DNA of 35,596 nt from Flavobacteriaceae bacterium (GTDB lineage Bacteria; Bacteroidota; Bacteroidia; Flavobacteriales; Flavobacteriaceae), in the NCBI GenBank assembly GCA_947472705.1, contig CANJDA010000002.1, positions 1 to 35,596 on the forward strand. The letters run 5' to 3'. The notes under the pieces were generated by a model. It saw nothing but the letters and a program-made list of their open reading frames with translations, was not told the DNA's origin and did not search any database. Of the stretch, positions 8,422 through 16,442 are shown piece by piece. Each line of letters opens with the position of its first letter. The stretch's first letter is position 1. The position numbers and the translations under genes were made by a program.

Positions 8422-9297
8422 CTAATACAAATCATCAGTTCTCAAATTCAAAAAGCGTTGGGTAGCAAAGTAGGTACTGATCAAAGTAATCACAATACCT
8501 AACACGAGTACGCCCAAAAGCACTATACCAATGGCCACCTGATTTTCCAGAATACCTAAATTAGGGAAACTCGTTTGAATGTAAATTAATAAACCAATCA
8601 ATGCCAAAATGGCCAACACCGCCCCAATAAATCCAAGAATTACATTAGTTTTGATAAATGGTTTTCTGATAAAGGACTTAGTAGCTCCCACCATCTGCAT
8701 GGTTTTTATAATAAAACGATTCGAGTAAATCGATAGTCGCAGCGAACTGTTAATCAATAATACCGAAATCAATGCAAATACACCACTAATAATCAAAATC
8801 CACATACTAATATTTTTCACATTGTCGTTCACCATCGTAACCAATTGCTTGTCATAAACAACATCGGCAATCATCTCATTTTTGCGAAGTCTGCTTTCAA
8901 TTTTTGCAATTTCGGCATTGGTAACATAATCGGCTTTCAAGTGAATGTCAAACGAATTCTGCAACGGATTCACCCCCAAAAACTGCATAAAGTCTTCCCC
9001 AATCACTTTCTTGTGTTGCGCCGCCGCTTTTTCTTTCGATACATATTCAAAAGATTTAGCAAACTTAGCCGTTTTCAACTTGCTGTTAAAGGCAGTCGTA
9101 ACCGAGTCGGTCGCTTCGTTTTTAAAGAAAACCGTCATCACAATCTCTTCCTTGAAATTGTCTGATAAACGCTTGGAATTGATGACAAATAGCCCCAAGA
9201 TTCCCAACAAAAACAACACCAAAAAGATACTCAACACTACCGAAAAATAAGAGGTAATTACTCTGCGCTTCTGAAACTTTTCAAATGAGTCTGACAT
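8422..9297 (-). CDS. ftsX: Cell division protein FtsX (ABC transporter permease-like)
   Basis: FtsX works with the ATPase FtsE at the divisome and controls peptidoglycan hydrolases. The 291-residue product has the expected layout: a short cytoplasmic N-terminus, a membrane segment at about residues 18-41, a large extracytoplasmic domain (about 45-160, including EEIVMTVFFKNEA), and three C-terminal membrane segments in the FtsX permease domain, with FIIKTMQMVGATKSFIRKPF between them. ftsE is not in this window. It heads the ftsX-DUF3098-uppP-truB cluster; a near-consensus -7 box lies at 9357-9364. Confidence 0.95.
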   Translation of the reverse strand: MSDSFEKFQKRRVITSYFSVVLSIFLVLFLLGILGLFVINSKRLSDNFKEEIVMTVFFKNEATDSVTTAFNSKLKTAKFAKSFEYVSKEKAAAQHKKVIGEDFMQFLGVNPLQNSFDIHLKADYVTNAEIAKIESRLRKNEMIADVVYDKQLVTMVNDNVKNISMWILIISGVFALISVLLINSSLRLSIYSNRFIIKTMQMVGATKSFIRKPFIKTNVILGFIGAVLAILALIGLLIYIQTSFPNLGILENQVAIGIVLLGVLVLGIVITLISTYFATQRFLNLRTDDLY

Positions 9298-9356
9298 AAA
9301 CAGTGATTTAAGCCGTAAAAATAATAAAGAAAATTGTTTTTCTCCTTTATAACGTA

Positions 9357-9364
9357 CAAACTTT
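9357..9364 (-). promoter_or_regulatory. Possible -7 box of the ftsX cluster
   Basis: The minus strand reads AAAGTTTG, 7 of 8 against TAnnTTTG, about 60 bases before the ftsX start. It is only about 20 bases from the divergent leuS box. Weak on its own. Confidence 0.35.
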
Positions 9365-9384
9365 TAACTTTATTATAATAAACG

Positions 9385-9392
9385 TAAATTTG
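9385..9392 (+). promoter_or_regulatory. Likely -7 promoter box of leuS
   Basis: TAAATTTG, an exact TAnnTTTG match. No closer match was found before leuS, so the transcript would carry a leader of about 200 bases that contains the antisense of repeat copy 1 (9427-9509). Confidence 0.5.
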
Positions 9393-9426
9393 TCGCTTAA
9401 ATTTTTTAGGCTTGTCCCAAATTTAG

Positions 9427-9509
9427 TTTGGGAAGCGAATGGTTCGGGCTGTTTCAGTAAGCCATTTTCCCGCTTTCCGGGTTACACGGTAACCACTACA
9501 ATCGGGGCT
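9427..9509 (-). repeat. Structured intergenic repeat, copy 1
   Basis: Read on the minus strand, these 83 bases align without gaps to 23873-23955 on the plus strand, with 65 identities. Proposed structure: outer stem CCCG (9506-9503) with CGGG (9472-9469), and inner hairpin GGTTAC-CGT-GTAACC (9494-9480). Two base pairs change on both sides relative to copy 2, so pairing is kept. The 3' end adjoins another inverted repeat, CCCAAA-TTTAG-TTTGGG at 9416-9432. Together with the divergent promoters it fills the 300-base gap between ftsX and leuS. Confidence 0.8.
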
Positions 9510-9597
9510 AAAAAGTAAATGTATTGATATAAATAAGTAATGACTCGAACTCGAAGAGCGACAGCATGAGACCGATAAAAAACAGTATTAACGACGA

Positions 9598-12480
9598 ATG
9601 AAATATTTCCACGAAAAAATCGAAGCCAAATGGCAACAATATTGGGCACAAAACCAAACCTTCAAAGCAGAAAATCCTAGCTCCCCTACTTTTCAAGGAG
9701 GGGTGGCCGCGAATGCGGACGGGGTGGTTAAACCCAAGTATTATGTCCTCGACATGTTTCCTTATCCTTCGGGAGCAGGCTTACACGTGGGCCATCCACT
9801 GGGTTATATTGCTTCCGATATCGTGGCACGTTTCAAACGTCACAAAGGGTTCAACGTATTGCACCCACAAGGCTACGATTCTTTCGGATTACCAGCCGAA
9901 CAATACGCTATTCAAACTGGGCAACATCCGGAAAAAACCACTCGCGAAAACATTGCCCGTTACCGCGAGCAATTAGACAAAATAGGTTTCTCTTTTGATT
10001 GGAGTAGAGAAGTCCGTACTTCTAATCCCGATTATTACAAACACACGCAATGGATTTTCATCCAACTCTTCAACTCGTGGTACAACAAGGATACCGATAA
10101 AGCCGAAGACATCGCTACTTTGATAGCCATTTTCGAAAAAGCGGGTAACGCCACTGTGCATGCCGTGTGTGATGACAATATAGACATCTTCTTCCCTTCG
10201 GATTGGAATTCATATACCGAAGAAAAGAAACAACAAATACTACTACAATACCGTTTAACCTATTTGGCAGAAACTGAAGTCAACTGGTGTCCAGCACTAG
10301 GAACAGTTTTGGCTAACGACGAAATCGTAAACGGTGTCTCTGAAAGAGGAGGTCACCCAGTAATCCGCAAAAAAATGACGCAATGGTCAATGCGCATCTC
10401 TGCCTACGCCGAAAGATTATTGCAAGGATTAGAAACCATCGATTGGAGCGAATCCATCAAAGAAAGTCAAAGAAACTGGATTGGAAAATCCGTAGGAGCT
10501 GCAGTAGATTTTAAATTGAAACATTCAAACGAAGTCATTTCTGTTTTCACCACAAGACCCGATACCATCTTCGGAGTAACCTTTATGACCTTAGCTCCTG
10601 AACATGAATTGGTTTCCCAAATCACAACTCCTGAGCAAAAAGTAGCCGTTGAAAGTTATGTTGAAGCCACAGCCAAACGTTCCGAAAGAGAAAGAATGGC
10701 CGATGTTAAAACCATATCCGGAGTATTCACCGGTGCCTTTGCCGAACATCCGTTTACGAAAGAACCGATTCCGGTTTGGATAGGCGATTACGTCTTGGCA
10801 GGTTACGGAACTGGTGCCGTGATGGCCGTTCCTTGTGGAGACGAAAGAGATTATGCCTTTGCCAATTTCTTCAAAGGTCAATTGGGTATGCCCGAAATCA
10901 AAAACATTTTCAATCAAGATATTTCTCATGAAGCCTTTGCTTCTAAAGACGGTTTTGAATTGGTAAACTCCGATTTCCTTAACGGATTAGGCTACAAAGA
11001 AGGAACAAAGAAAATCATTGAGGCCTTAGAACAAATCGGACACGGGAAAGGGAAAACCAATTACCGCCTACGCGATGCGGTGTTTTCAAGACAACGCTAT
11101 TGGGGCGAACCCTTCCCAGTATATTATGTGAATGGCTTACCGCAAATGATTGAAAGCAAATATTTACCCATCGTATTGCCCGAAGTAGAGAAATACCTTC
11201 CTACCGAAGACGGCCAACCGCCGTTAGGAAACTCCACCAAATGGGCTTGGTATATAGTAACCAACGAAGTGGTAGATAATGATAAAATTGACAACAACAC
11301 CGTTTTCCCATTAGAGTTAAACACCATGCCGGGTTGGGCAGGAAGCTCATGGTACTGGATGCGCTATATGGATGCACACAACGAATCCGAGTTTGCCTCT
11401 GCCGATGCCTTGAAATACTGGGAAAACGTAGACTTATACATAGGCGGTAGCGAGCACGCTACAGGCCACTTGCTATACTCTCGTTTTTGGAACAAATTCC
11501 TAAAAGACCGTGGCTACGCCCCAACCGAAGAACCGTTCAAGAAGCTAATCAATCAAGGAATGATTTTGGGGATGAGTGCGTTTGTGTATAGAAGTCAAGA
11601 TTCTAAAAAACTATATTCAAAAGGATTAATTGCTGGGGAAAATGTTCACCCAATCCACGTTGACCTTGCTGTCATCAATGACATCACCAACGAATTAGAT
11701 ATCGAAGCTTTCAAAAAGCATCCACTATATACTGATTATGCAAATGCCGAATTCATTCTAGAAAACGGTAAATACATCGTAGGCCGCGAAGTCGAAAAAA
11801 TGTCCAAATCCAAATACAATGTGGTGAATCCCGATGACATCTGTAACGATTATGGCGCAGATACGTTACGTCTTTACGAAATGTTCTTAGGGCCTTTGGA
11901 ACAAGCCAAACCTTGGAACACCGCAGGAATTACGGGAGTATCAGGCTTCTTGAAGAAACTATGGCGTTTGTATTTTGACGACAATACCGGCTTAAATATT
12001 TCAGATGCTGAACCAACAGCCGACATGTACAAAACCTTACACAAAACCATCAAAAAAGTAACCGAGGATATCGAGAACTTCTCGTTCAATACATCAGTGT
12101 CGCAGTTTATGATTTGTGTCAACGAATTGGCTTCGATGAAATGCAACTACCGAAAAATATTGGAACCATTGGCCATAGTAATATCGCCTTATGCCCCGCA
12201 TATAGCCGAGGAACTTTGGGAGCAATTAGGTCACGAAGGGTCTATCTCAACCGTTGCTTTCCCTATCTGTGAAGAAAAGTACTTGGTAGAAAGCGAAAAA
12301 GAATACCCAGTTTCCTTTAACGGAAAAATGCGTTTCACCATCAAATTGCCTTTGGATTTAACCGTGTCACAAATACAAGAAATCGTATTGGCCGACGAAA
12401 GAACCATCAAACAGTTAGAAGGAAGAACTCCGAATAAGGTTATTATCGTACCGGGGAAAGTGATTAACTTGGTTGGGTAG
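9598..12480 (+). CDS. leuS: Leucyl-tRNA synthetase
   Basis: Class I aminoacyl-tRNA synthetase that charges tRNA-Leu and edits misactivated amino acids. The 960-residue product has the HIGH motif as HVGH (about residues 63-66, in PYPSGAGLHVGHPLGY), and the CP1 editing domain with TTRPDTIFGVTFMTLAPEHE and GYGTGAVMAVPCGDERDYAF. It also has KMSKS at about residues 734-738 and an anticodon-binding C-terminal region (SPYAPHIAEELWEQLG). Residues 27-44 are an extra 18-residue stretch encoded by a repeat-like insertion (9676-9729), placed just before the first strand of the catalytic domain. Codon use looks richer in C-ending codons than in neighbours such as pckA. A hairpin terminator follows the stop codon. 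Confidence 0.98.
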   Translation: MKYFHEKIEAKWQQYWAQNQTFKAENPSSPTFQGGVAANADGVVKPKYYVLDMFPYPSGAGLHVGHPLGYIASDIVARFKRHKGFNVLHPQGYDSFGLPAEQYAIQTGQHPEKTTRENIARYREQLDKIGFSFDWSREVRTSNPDYYKHTQWIFIQLFNSWYNKDTDKAEDIATLIAIFEKAGNATVHAVCDDNIDIFFPSDWNSYTEEKKQQILLQYRLTYLAETEVNWCPALGTVLANDEIVNGVSERGGHPVIRKKMTQWSMRISAYAERLLQGLETIDWSESIKESQRNWIGKSVGAAVDFKLKHSNEVISVFTTRPDTIFGVTFMTLAPEHELVSQITTPEQKVAVESYVEATAKRSERERMADVKTISGVFTGAFAEHPFTKEPIPVWIGDYVLAGYGTGAVMAVPCGDERDYAFANFFKGQLGMPEIKNIFNQDISHEAFASKDGFELVNSDFLNGLGYKEGTKKIIEALEQIGHGKGKTNYRLRDAVFSRQRYWGEPFPVYYVNGLPQMIESKYLPIVLPEVEKYLPTEDGQPPLGNSTKWAWYIVTNEVVDNDKIDNNTVFPLELNTMPGWAGSSWYWMRYMDAHNESEFASADALKYWENVDLYIGGSEHATGHLLYSRFWNKFLKDRGYAPTEEPFKKLINQGMILGMSAFVYRSQDSKKLYSKGLIAGENVHPIHVDLAVINDITNELDIEAFKKHPLYTDYANAEFILENGKYIVGREVEKMSKSKYNVVNPDDICNDYGADTLRLYEMFLGPLEQAKPWNTAGITGVSGFLKKLWRLYFDDNTGLNISDAEPTADMYKTLHKTIKKVTEDIENFSFNTSVSQFMICVNELASMKCNYRKILEPLAIVISPYAPHIAEELWEQLGHEGSISTVAFPICEEKYLVESEKEYPVSFNGKMRFTIKLPLDLTVSQIQEIVLADERTIKQLEGRTPNKVIIVPGKVINLVG
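9676..9729 (+). repeat. In-frame palindromic repeat-like insertion within leuS
   Basis: Exactly 54 bases, encoding PSSPTFQGGVAANADGVV between TFKAEN and KPKYYVLDMF. As far as I recall the family, bacterial LeuRS has no such stretch here. The DNA is far more G-rich than its surroundings. It contains two inverted repeats, CCCCT/AGGGG (9683-9687 and 9699-9703) and CCGC-GAAT-GCGG (9707-9718), then ACGGGGTGGTT. It resembles GGGG-rich palindromic intergenic repeats that I recall from Bacteroidota genomes; no second copy is in this window. Confidence 0.65.
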
Positions 12481-12487
12481 CAATACA

Positions 12488-12518
12488 AATCCGTTACGCT
12501 AATTACGGATTTTTTTTA
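12488..12518 (+). terminator. Rho-independent terminator of leuS
   Basis: A 7-bp stem AATCCGT/ACGGATT (12488-12494 and 12505-12511) with a 10-base loop is followed by a T run. It starts 8 bases after the leuS stop. Confidence 0.85.
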
Positions 12519-12615
12519 TTGTGTTTTAGAAATGGTTTTTTATAGTCTATTTCGTTCAGGGCTTGTCAATAGTGCGTTTATTGAGTAATATGTAACCAAA
12601 AAAAAGTTTTTTTTG

Positions 12616-12623
12616 TAGCTTTG
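12616..12623 (+). promoter_or_regulatory. -7 promoter box of the NUMOD4/HNH-like gene
   Basis: TAGCTTTG, an exact TAnnTTTG match 26 bases before the ATG and downstream of the leuS terminator, so the gene is transcribed on its own. Confidence 0.65.
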
Positions 12624-12648
12624 TGCCAATACCACAAATACCACTATA

Positions 12649-13227
12649 ATGTTCAGATTGTACGCAAACGAAGAATTTCGGGAAATCGAATTAAATGCCC
12701 CGTTGAAATTCAGGTATGCTGTTTCCAATAGAGGAAGACTTGTTAGTTTTACAGATAAGATAACGGAAGGCAATTTATTAAAAGGATCTACAGCTGATGG
12801 CTACAGGATTTTTCGATATCAAAAAATGATTAACGGGAAACGGGTCTATACCACATTTTTTATTTACAAACTTGTTGCAGAGTTATTCATTCCAAAAACA
12901 TCCGAAGATCAGAAACATGTTTTGCATTTGGATTATGTTCGAGACAATGATTTGGTTGCAAATTTGAAATGGGCAACTTATGAAGAGAAAATGGAACATT
13001 ATAGAAGAAGCCCACACGTTATAAATTCAAAGAAAAAATTAATCGAACACAATATAAAGGCTGACGGTAGAAAACTAACGTCAACAAGTGTCATTCGCTT
13101 AAAAAAAATACTAAAAAAACCCAATCAAAATACCCGAATTAAAATATTGGCCAAACAATTCGGTATTAGCGAAATGCAGATTTATAGAATAAAGCGAGGT
13201 GAAAATTGGGGACATATAGTTGTTTAG
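12649..13227 (+). CDS. NUMOD4 / HNH-like protein with C-terminal helix-turn-helix
   Basis: A 192-residue protein built like phage or homing HNH endonucleases but standing alone. Residues ~8-60 match the NUMOD4 pattern (FRYAVSNRGRLVSF, LLKGSTADGYRIFRY). Residues ~75-120 are HNH-like (YKLVAELFIP, then HVLHLDYVRDNDLVANLKWA). The canonical NHIDGNKxNN core is altered to LHLDYVRDND, keeping one His and an Asn but not the usual Gly/Asn context, so nuclease activity is doubtful. The last ~50 residues read as a helix-turn-helix (RIKILAKQFGISEMQIYRIK, then GENWGHI). It has its own promoter, no other phage genes lie nearby, and it abuts the convergent Lrp gene with no spacer. It could be a domesticated DNA-binding regulator or a remnant homing nuclease. 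Confidence 0.75.
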   Translation: MFRLYANEEFREIELNAPLKFRYAVSNRGRLVSFTDKITEGNLLKGSTADGYRIFRYQKMINGKRVYTTFFIYKLVAELFIPKTSEDQKHVLHLDYVRDNDLVANLKWATYEEKMEHYRRSPHVINSKKKLIEHNIKADGRKLTSTSVIRLKKILKKPNQNTRIKILAKQFGISEMQIYRIKRGENWGHIVV

Positions 13228-13698
13228 TTACAACTGGATTTGCCTTTCGATTTGTTGTTCTAACGAAATGAATGTTTCGGTTCTAGAAACACCTTCAATA
13301 GGCTGTATTTTTTTGTTGAGCAGTTGCATCAAATGTTCGTTATCGCGGCAAATGATTTTAATGAGGATACTCCAGTTTCCTGTGGTGTAGTGGCATTCTA
13401 GCACTTCTGGAATTTTCTTTAGTTCGCGCACCGCATCCGAATTGCTTGAAGCTTTATCTAAATAAACTCCAATAAAAGCCATTGTTTTATACCCTAGGAC
13501 TTTATTATTGATGATAAATTTTGAACCTGCAATCACTCCCGCGTCTTCCAGTTTTCGTAGTCTTTGATGTATAGCCGCACCTGAAATTCCTATTTTATTA
13601 GCAATTTGCAATATCGGTTTTCGAGCATCTTCCATCAAGTCGCGCAGGATTTCTTTGTCTATGCCATCTATTTCTATTTGTAGTTGATTTATTTTCAT
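13228..13698 (-). CDS. Lrp/AsnC-family transcriptional regulator
   Basis: A 156-residue regulator of the feast/famine family. An N-terminal winged helix-turn-helix (DGIDKEILRDLMEDARKPIL, IANKIGISGAAIHQRLRKLE) is followed by the RAM ligand-binding and oligomerisation domain (GVYLDKASSNSDAVRELKKI, VLECHYTTGNWSILIKIICR). Such proteins usually respond to amino acids. The next gene upstream on this strand encodes a saccharopine-dehydrogenase-family enzyme, making control of lysine or related amino-acid metabolism a reasonable guess, not shown here. A terminator separates the two. Its stop codon directly abuts that of the NUMOD4/HNH-like gene. Confidence 0.95.
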   Translation of the reverse strand: MKINQLQIEIDGIDKEILRDLMEDARKPILQIANKIGISGAAIHQRLRKLEDAGVIAGSKFIINNKVLGYKTMAFIGVYLDKASSNSDAVRELKKIPEVLECHYTTGNWSILIKIICRDNEHLMQLLNKKIQPIEGVSRTETFISLEQQIERQIQL

Positions 13699-13746
13699 AT
13701 ACTATACATTTAAAAGTAAAAATACAGATTTACATTATATCTATAA

Positions 13747-13778
13747 ACAAAAAACCGAAATCAGTTATGATTCCGGTT
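13747..13778 (-). terminator. Terminator of the saccharopine-dehydrogenase-family gene
   Basis: A stem of about 10 paired bases (13753-13763 with 13768-13778, one mismatch) around a 4-base loop is followed on the minus strand by six T. It lies 22 bases after the stop. Confidence 0.8.
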
Positions 13779-13799
13779 ATGATATAGGATTTATGATTT

Positions 13800-15173
13800 C
13801 TAATTTCCAATCAGTTTATCAGGATTGTACCCAACATAAGGCATTTCTGTTTCTTTGAAAACAACACCGAATTCTTCGAGTTCTTTTAAGATAGGTTCAT
13901 ATACTTCTTTGCGAATGGGCAATTGTACACCTGGCGTTTTAATATTGCCGTTTAGTATTTGCAAGGTTGCCATCGCAACAGGTAAGCCAACGGTTTTTGC
14001 CATTGCAGTATAGGTTTGATCATCGCCTATGCAAACCATCTTAGAGTCTATTTGTTTTTGCTCGCCATTGATTTCGTAGCCAAATTTGTGGTACATCACA
14101 ATCATGTCTTTGTCTTCGGGTTGCAAGGTCCAACTGTCGTTTAAGATACGTTCTAAAATTTGGGCCGGAGTTGCATTTTTCAGTCCTACAATTTTCTTCG
14201 GATTGAATAAATCGAGTTCCAATAACTTGTCCCACATGATGTCATCTTGCTCGATGCCTAGTTGCAAACGCGCTTTAATTTCTACAGAATCCGTTGGGTG
14301 ATAAGGTAAAAAGGAATTGATAAAATCACGGTAACTCATGGTTTCGGAATGTTCCATCACATACGAATCATCCGTCATGCCTAGTTGTACAAACATGTTC
14401 CAAGCTTTGGAATAACCAACACGACGTATGGTTCCTCTATACAACGTGAGTACATCGTCTAAGCCGTAAACACTTCGGTATTTTAAAGAATCGCGGTTGG
14501 CATAGCCTTCAAATTTGCCATAGCCTTCAACATGTAAAAACTCAGTTCTTCTAAATAATTTGTGATAGGGAATGTATTTGTATTTGCCTTCTTGTATAAA
14601 CTTGGCAGCACCACCTTGACCGGCCAAGACTACGTTTCTCGGAGCCCAAGTAAATTTGTAATTCCATAAATTGTTATCGCTTTCGGGAGCTACTAGCCCT
14701 CCACAAAAGGATTCGAATAATATCATTTTGCCCCCTTTGTCTTCAATTTCGTGTATGACTTTCATAGCACTCATGTGGTCTATGCCTGGGTCAAGCCCAA
14801 TTTCATTCATAAAAACCAAACCGTTGGCTTTTACTTCGGTATCTAAACTTTGCATGGCATCGGAAACATAGGAAGCAGTGACCATATTTTTCTTAAATGC
14901 TACACAGTCTTTGGCCACATCAATATGCATATGAGCAGGTAACATTGAAATTACTATGTCGGCTTTTTGAATCTCGCTTTTGCGTTGTTCAACATTATTA
15001 ATATCTAAAGCAATTGCGGTAGCATTAGGATGGTTGTTGGTTTTGCGTTGGGCTAATTCTAAAGACAAATCGCCAATAGTCAAATGCAGGTTTTCGACTA
15101 TAGATTTGTTTAAAAGGTATTGTATCAGGGATGATGCCGAGCGTCCGGCGCCTATGATTAATATGTTTCTCAT
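13800..15173 (-). CDS. Saccharopine dehydrogenase family protein
   Basis: A 457-residue cytoplasmic NAD(P)-dependent enzyme. The N-terminus MRNILIIGAGRSASSLIQYL is a Rossmann nucleotide-binding motif. It is followed by ADIVISMLPAHMHIDVAKDC and the domain-switch region MNEIGLDPGIDHMSAMKVIH typical of saccharopine reductases and dehydrogenases, then a saccharopine-dehydrogenase C-terminal domain. The likely role is interconversion of lysine or aminoadipate semialdehyde with saccharopine, though carboxynorspermidine-type activity in the same fold cannot be excluded. An ATG-like extension of 8 codons exists, but its start at 15197 falls inside a TACATTTG promoter box, so the ATG at 15173 is used. 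An Lrp-type regulator lies just downstream. Confidence 0.92.
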   Translation of the reverse strand: MRNILIIGAGRSASSLIQYLLNKSIVENLHLTIGDLSLELAQRKTNNHPNATAIALDINNVEQRKSEIQKADIVISMLPAHMHIDVAKDCVAFKKNMVTASYVSDAMQSLDTEVKANGLVFMNEIGLDPGIDHMSAMKVIHEIEDKGGKMILFESFCGGLVAPESDNNLWNYKFTWAPRNVVLAGQGGAAKFIQEGKYKYIPYHKLFRRTEFLHVEGYGKFEGYANRDSLKYRSVYGLDDVLTLYRGTIRRVGYSKAWNMFVQLGMTDDSYVMEHSETMSYRDFINSFLPYHPTDSVEIKARLQLGIEQDDIMWDKLLELDLFNPKKIVGLKNATPAQILERILNDSWTLQPEDKDMIVMYHKFGYEINGEQKQIDSKMVCIGDDQTYTAMAKTVGLPVAMATLQILNGNIKTPGVQLPIRKEVYEPILKELEEFGVVFKETEMPYVGYNPDKLIGN

Positions 15174-15194
15174 GCGTTGGTTTGTTGATGGTAG

Positions 15195-15202
15195 CAAATG
15201 TA
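15195..15202 (-). promoter_or_regulatory. -7 promoter box of the saccharopine-dehydrogenase-family gene
   Basis: The minus strand reads TACATTTG, an exact TAnnTTTG match 22 bases before the chosen ATG. It overlaps the longest-ORF start, which therefore cannot be used from this promoter. Confidence 0.65.
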
Positions 15203-15220
15203 TGAATTTGATTTAAACAA

Positions 15221-15248
15221 AAAAGCCCATCGTTTCGGATGAGCTTTT
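15221..15248 (-). terminator. Terminator of the DUF3108 / small membrane protein unit
   Basis: An 11-bp stem with one G-U wobble (15221-15231 with 15238-15248) and a 6-base loop. The T run TTTTTTG follows on the minus strand. It lies directly after the stop at 15252. Confidence 0.9.
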
Positions 15249-15251
15249 GAA

Positions 15252-15575
15252 TTATTCTAAGCCTTCTAGTTCTTCCAAATCTTTTTTGGCTTCTTTATTG
15301 TTTTCTATTTTTTGTTCTTCAAATTGAGTGTCTTTGGCTACTTTGTCTTTAATGAAAAGAGTTTTTCCCATTACAAAGGTGGAACAAAGTACTCCTATGA
15401 ACAATAAAAATTTAGGTATTTTTTTTTGTTTACTTTCTGATTTTTTGAGCAATATTAAGCTAAAGGCTATGGCTAATCCGATAGGCAAAAAGGCCAAAGT
15501 GTCCATAGGTAATATAGAGAACACTAGTGCTAAAGCAGTAAAGAGTAGTGCTAAAATTAAAAACAGTTTTCTCAT
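15252..15575 (-). CDS. Small membrane protein of unknown function
   Basis: A 107-residue protein with three hydrophobic segments: residues ~4-21, ~26-43 and ~56-73. They are followed by a charged, probably cytoplasmic tail rich in Lys and Glu (EEQKIENNKEAKKDLEELEG) that may form a helix or coiled coil. I do not recognise a family. It starts 12 bases after the DUF3108 gene on the same strand and shares its terminator, so the two are probably co-transcribed. Confidence 0.8.
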   Translation of the reverse strand: MRKLFLILALLFTALALVFSILPMDTLAFLPIGLAIAFSLILLKKSESKQKKIPKFLLFIGVLCSTFVMGKTLFIKDKVAKDTQFEEQKIENNKEAKKDLEELEGLE

Positions 15576-15587
15576 AATTTTGTCAAA

Positions 15588-16349
15588 TTAAATTCCGCTA
15601 GCAGATGTTAAAACCAATTGTCCAGTGCCAACAGGAATGCTGAATTTTAGTAAAGTTGGAATTTTTTTAGCATCGGCGGTCAACCAAATTAGGTTTTTGT
15701 CTTTCCCGCGCAAAGCATCGGTTTTAGCACCAATGGATATTTTATAACATTCTTTTTTGCCTAAATTTCCAGCGTTAACGGTTTCTTTCCCCATAAATTT
15801 TAAGGTTACTGGAATCTGTTTTTCATCAAAAACGATCATCATGGTTTGTGTTTGCCCTTCTTTTAATTTGCTCAAATCCATCGTTCTTACTTTATAAAAC
15901 ATGGATATTACATCTTGCGTGGAGCCGCCAATGGTGAAGGTTTTTTGAGTTTCGGGTCTGTTTTTCTTTTTGGCAGTACTGTTTATAGTATTGCCTTTGA
16001 AAGCGTATTTTTCTTTTTTGGTCCAGCCGCCTTCATCTATACTTCTTTTGTATAAACTTGGTTTTAGTGTTTGCGGATTGACATAAGATTCATAAATATC
16101 TCTTATTTTAAAGAAAGAATCCCATTTGCTGTAAGTTGATAATTCACAGCTTAAATGTAAGTAAGTATTTTTAGAAGTAGCCAAAGTTTCAGTACTCATT
16201 GTAACTTGAGCTAGTTGTGTCATTAAGCCACTCATGTTATATGACCCTGCAAAAACCAATCTTTCTCCTGATTTAATAGTTTGGCTATTAAGGGTAGTGA
16301 ATGTTCCAGAAATTAGTACTGTAAAAAGTACAAAAAGTATTCTTCTCAT
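15588..16349 (-). CDS. DUF3108 domain-containing exported protein
   Basis: A 253-residue protein with a signal peptide (MRRILFVLFTVLISGTFTTLNSQ) and a predicted periplasmic or outer-membrane-associated beta-rich domain of the DUF3108 type. Family hallmarks are the GERLVFAGSYNMSGLMTQLA opening, the Y(K)RSIDEGGWTKKEKYAF middle, and the closing LIWLTADAKKIPTLLKFSIP block. Function is unknown. A canonical -7 box precedes it, and a small membrane protein follows 12 bases downstream. Confidence 0.88.
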   Translation of the reverse strand: MRRILFVLFTVLISGTFTTLNSQTIKSGERLVFAGSYNMSGLMTQLAQVTMSTETLATSKNTYLHLSCELSTYSKWDSFFKIRDIYESYVNPQTLKPSLYKRSIDEGGWTKKEKYAFKGNTINSTAKKKNRPETQKTFTIGGSTQDVISMFYKVRTMDLSKLKEGQTQTMMIVFDEKQIPVTLKFMGKETVNAGNLGKKECYKISIGAKTDALRGKDKNLIWLTADAKKIPTLLKFSIPVGTGQLVLTSASGI

Positions 16350-16367
16350 GATTTTAATTTAATGCTG

Positions 16368-16375
16368 CAAATATA
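16368..16375 (-). promoter_or_regulatory. -7 promoter box of the DUF3108 gene
   Basis: The minus strand reads TATATTTG, an exact TAnnTTTG match 19 bases before the ATG. Confidence 0.65.
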
Positions 16376-16442
16376 AAATTTTTAAAATGGTTGAAATACC
16401 AAAAGAAATCTGAAATTTCTTTATTTGTAATCAGATAACGGA

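Noticed and set aside
9393..9597. T-box-like leader in front of leuS
   Set aside because: The related element near tyrS is in the opposite orientation relative to its gene and lies upstream of the promoter. No T-box sequence or specifier loop was found, and T-boxes are not expected in this phylum.
10591..10929. 112-codon minus-strand frame inside leuS
   Set aside because: It is a shadow of leuS; the peptide has the repetitive Phe/Gly/His content expected from antisense of coding DNA.
12649..13227. Prophage or mobile intron remnant around the HNH-like gene
   Set aside because: No integrase, capsid, attachment site or split host gene is present; both flanks are intact housekeeping genes.
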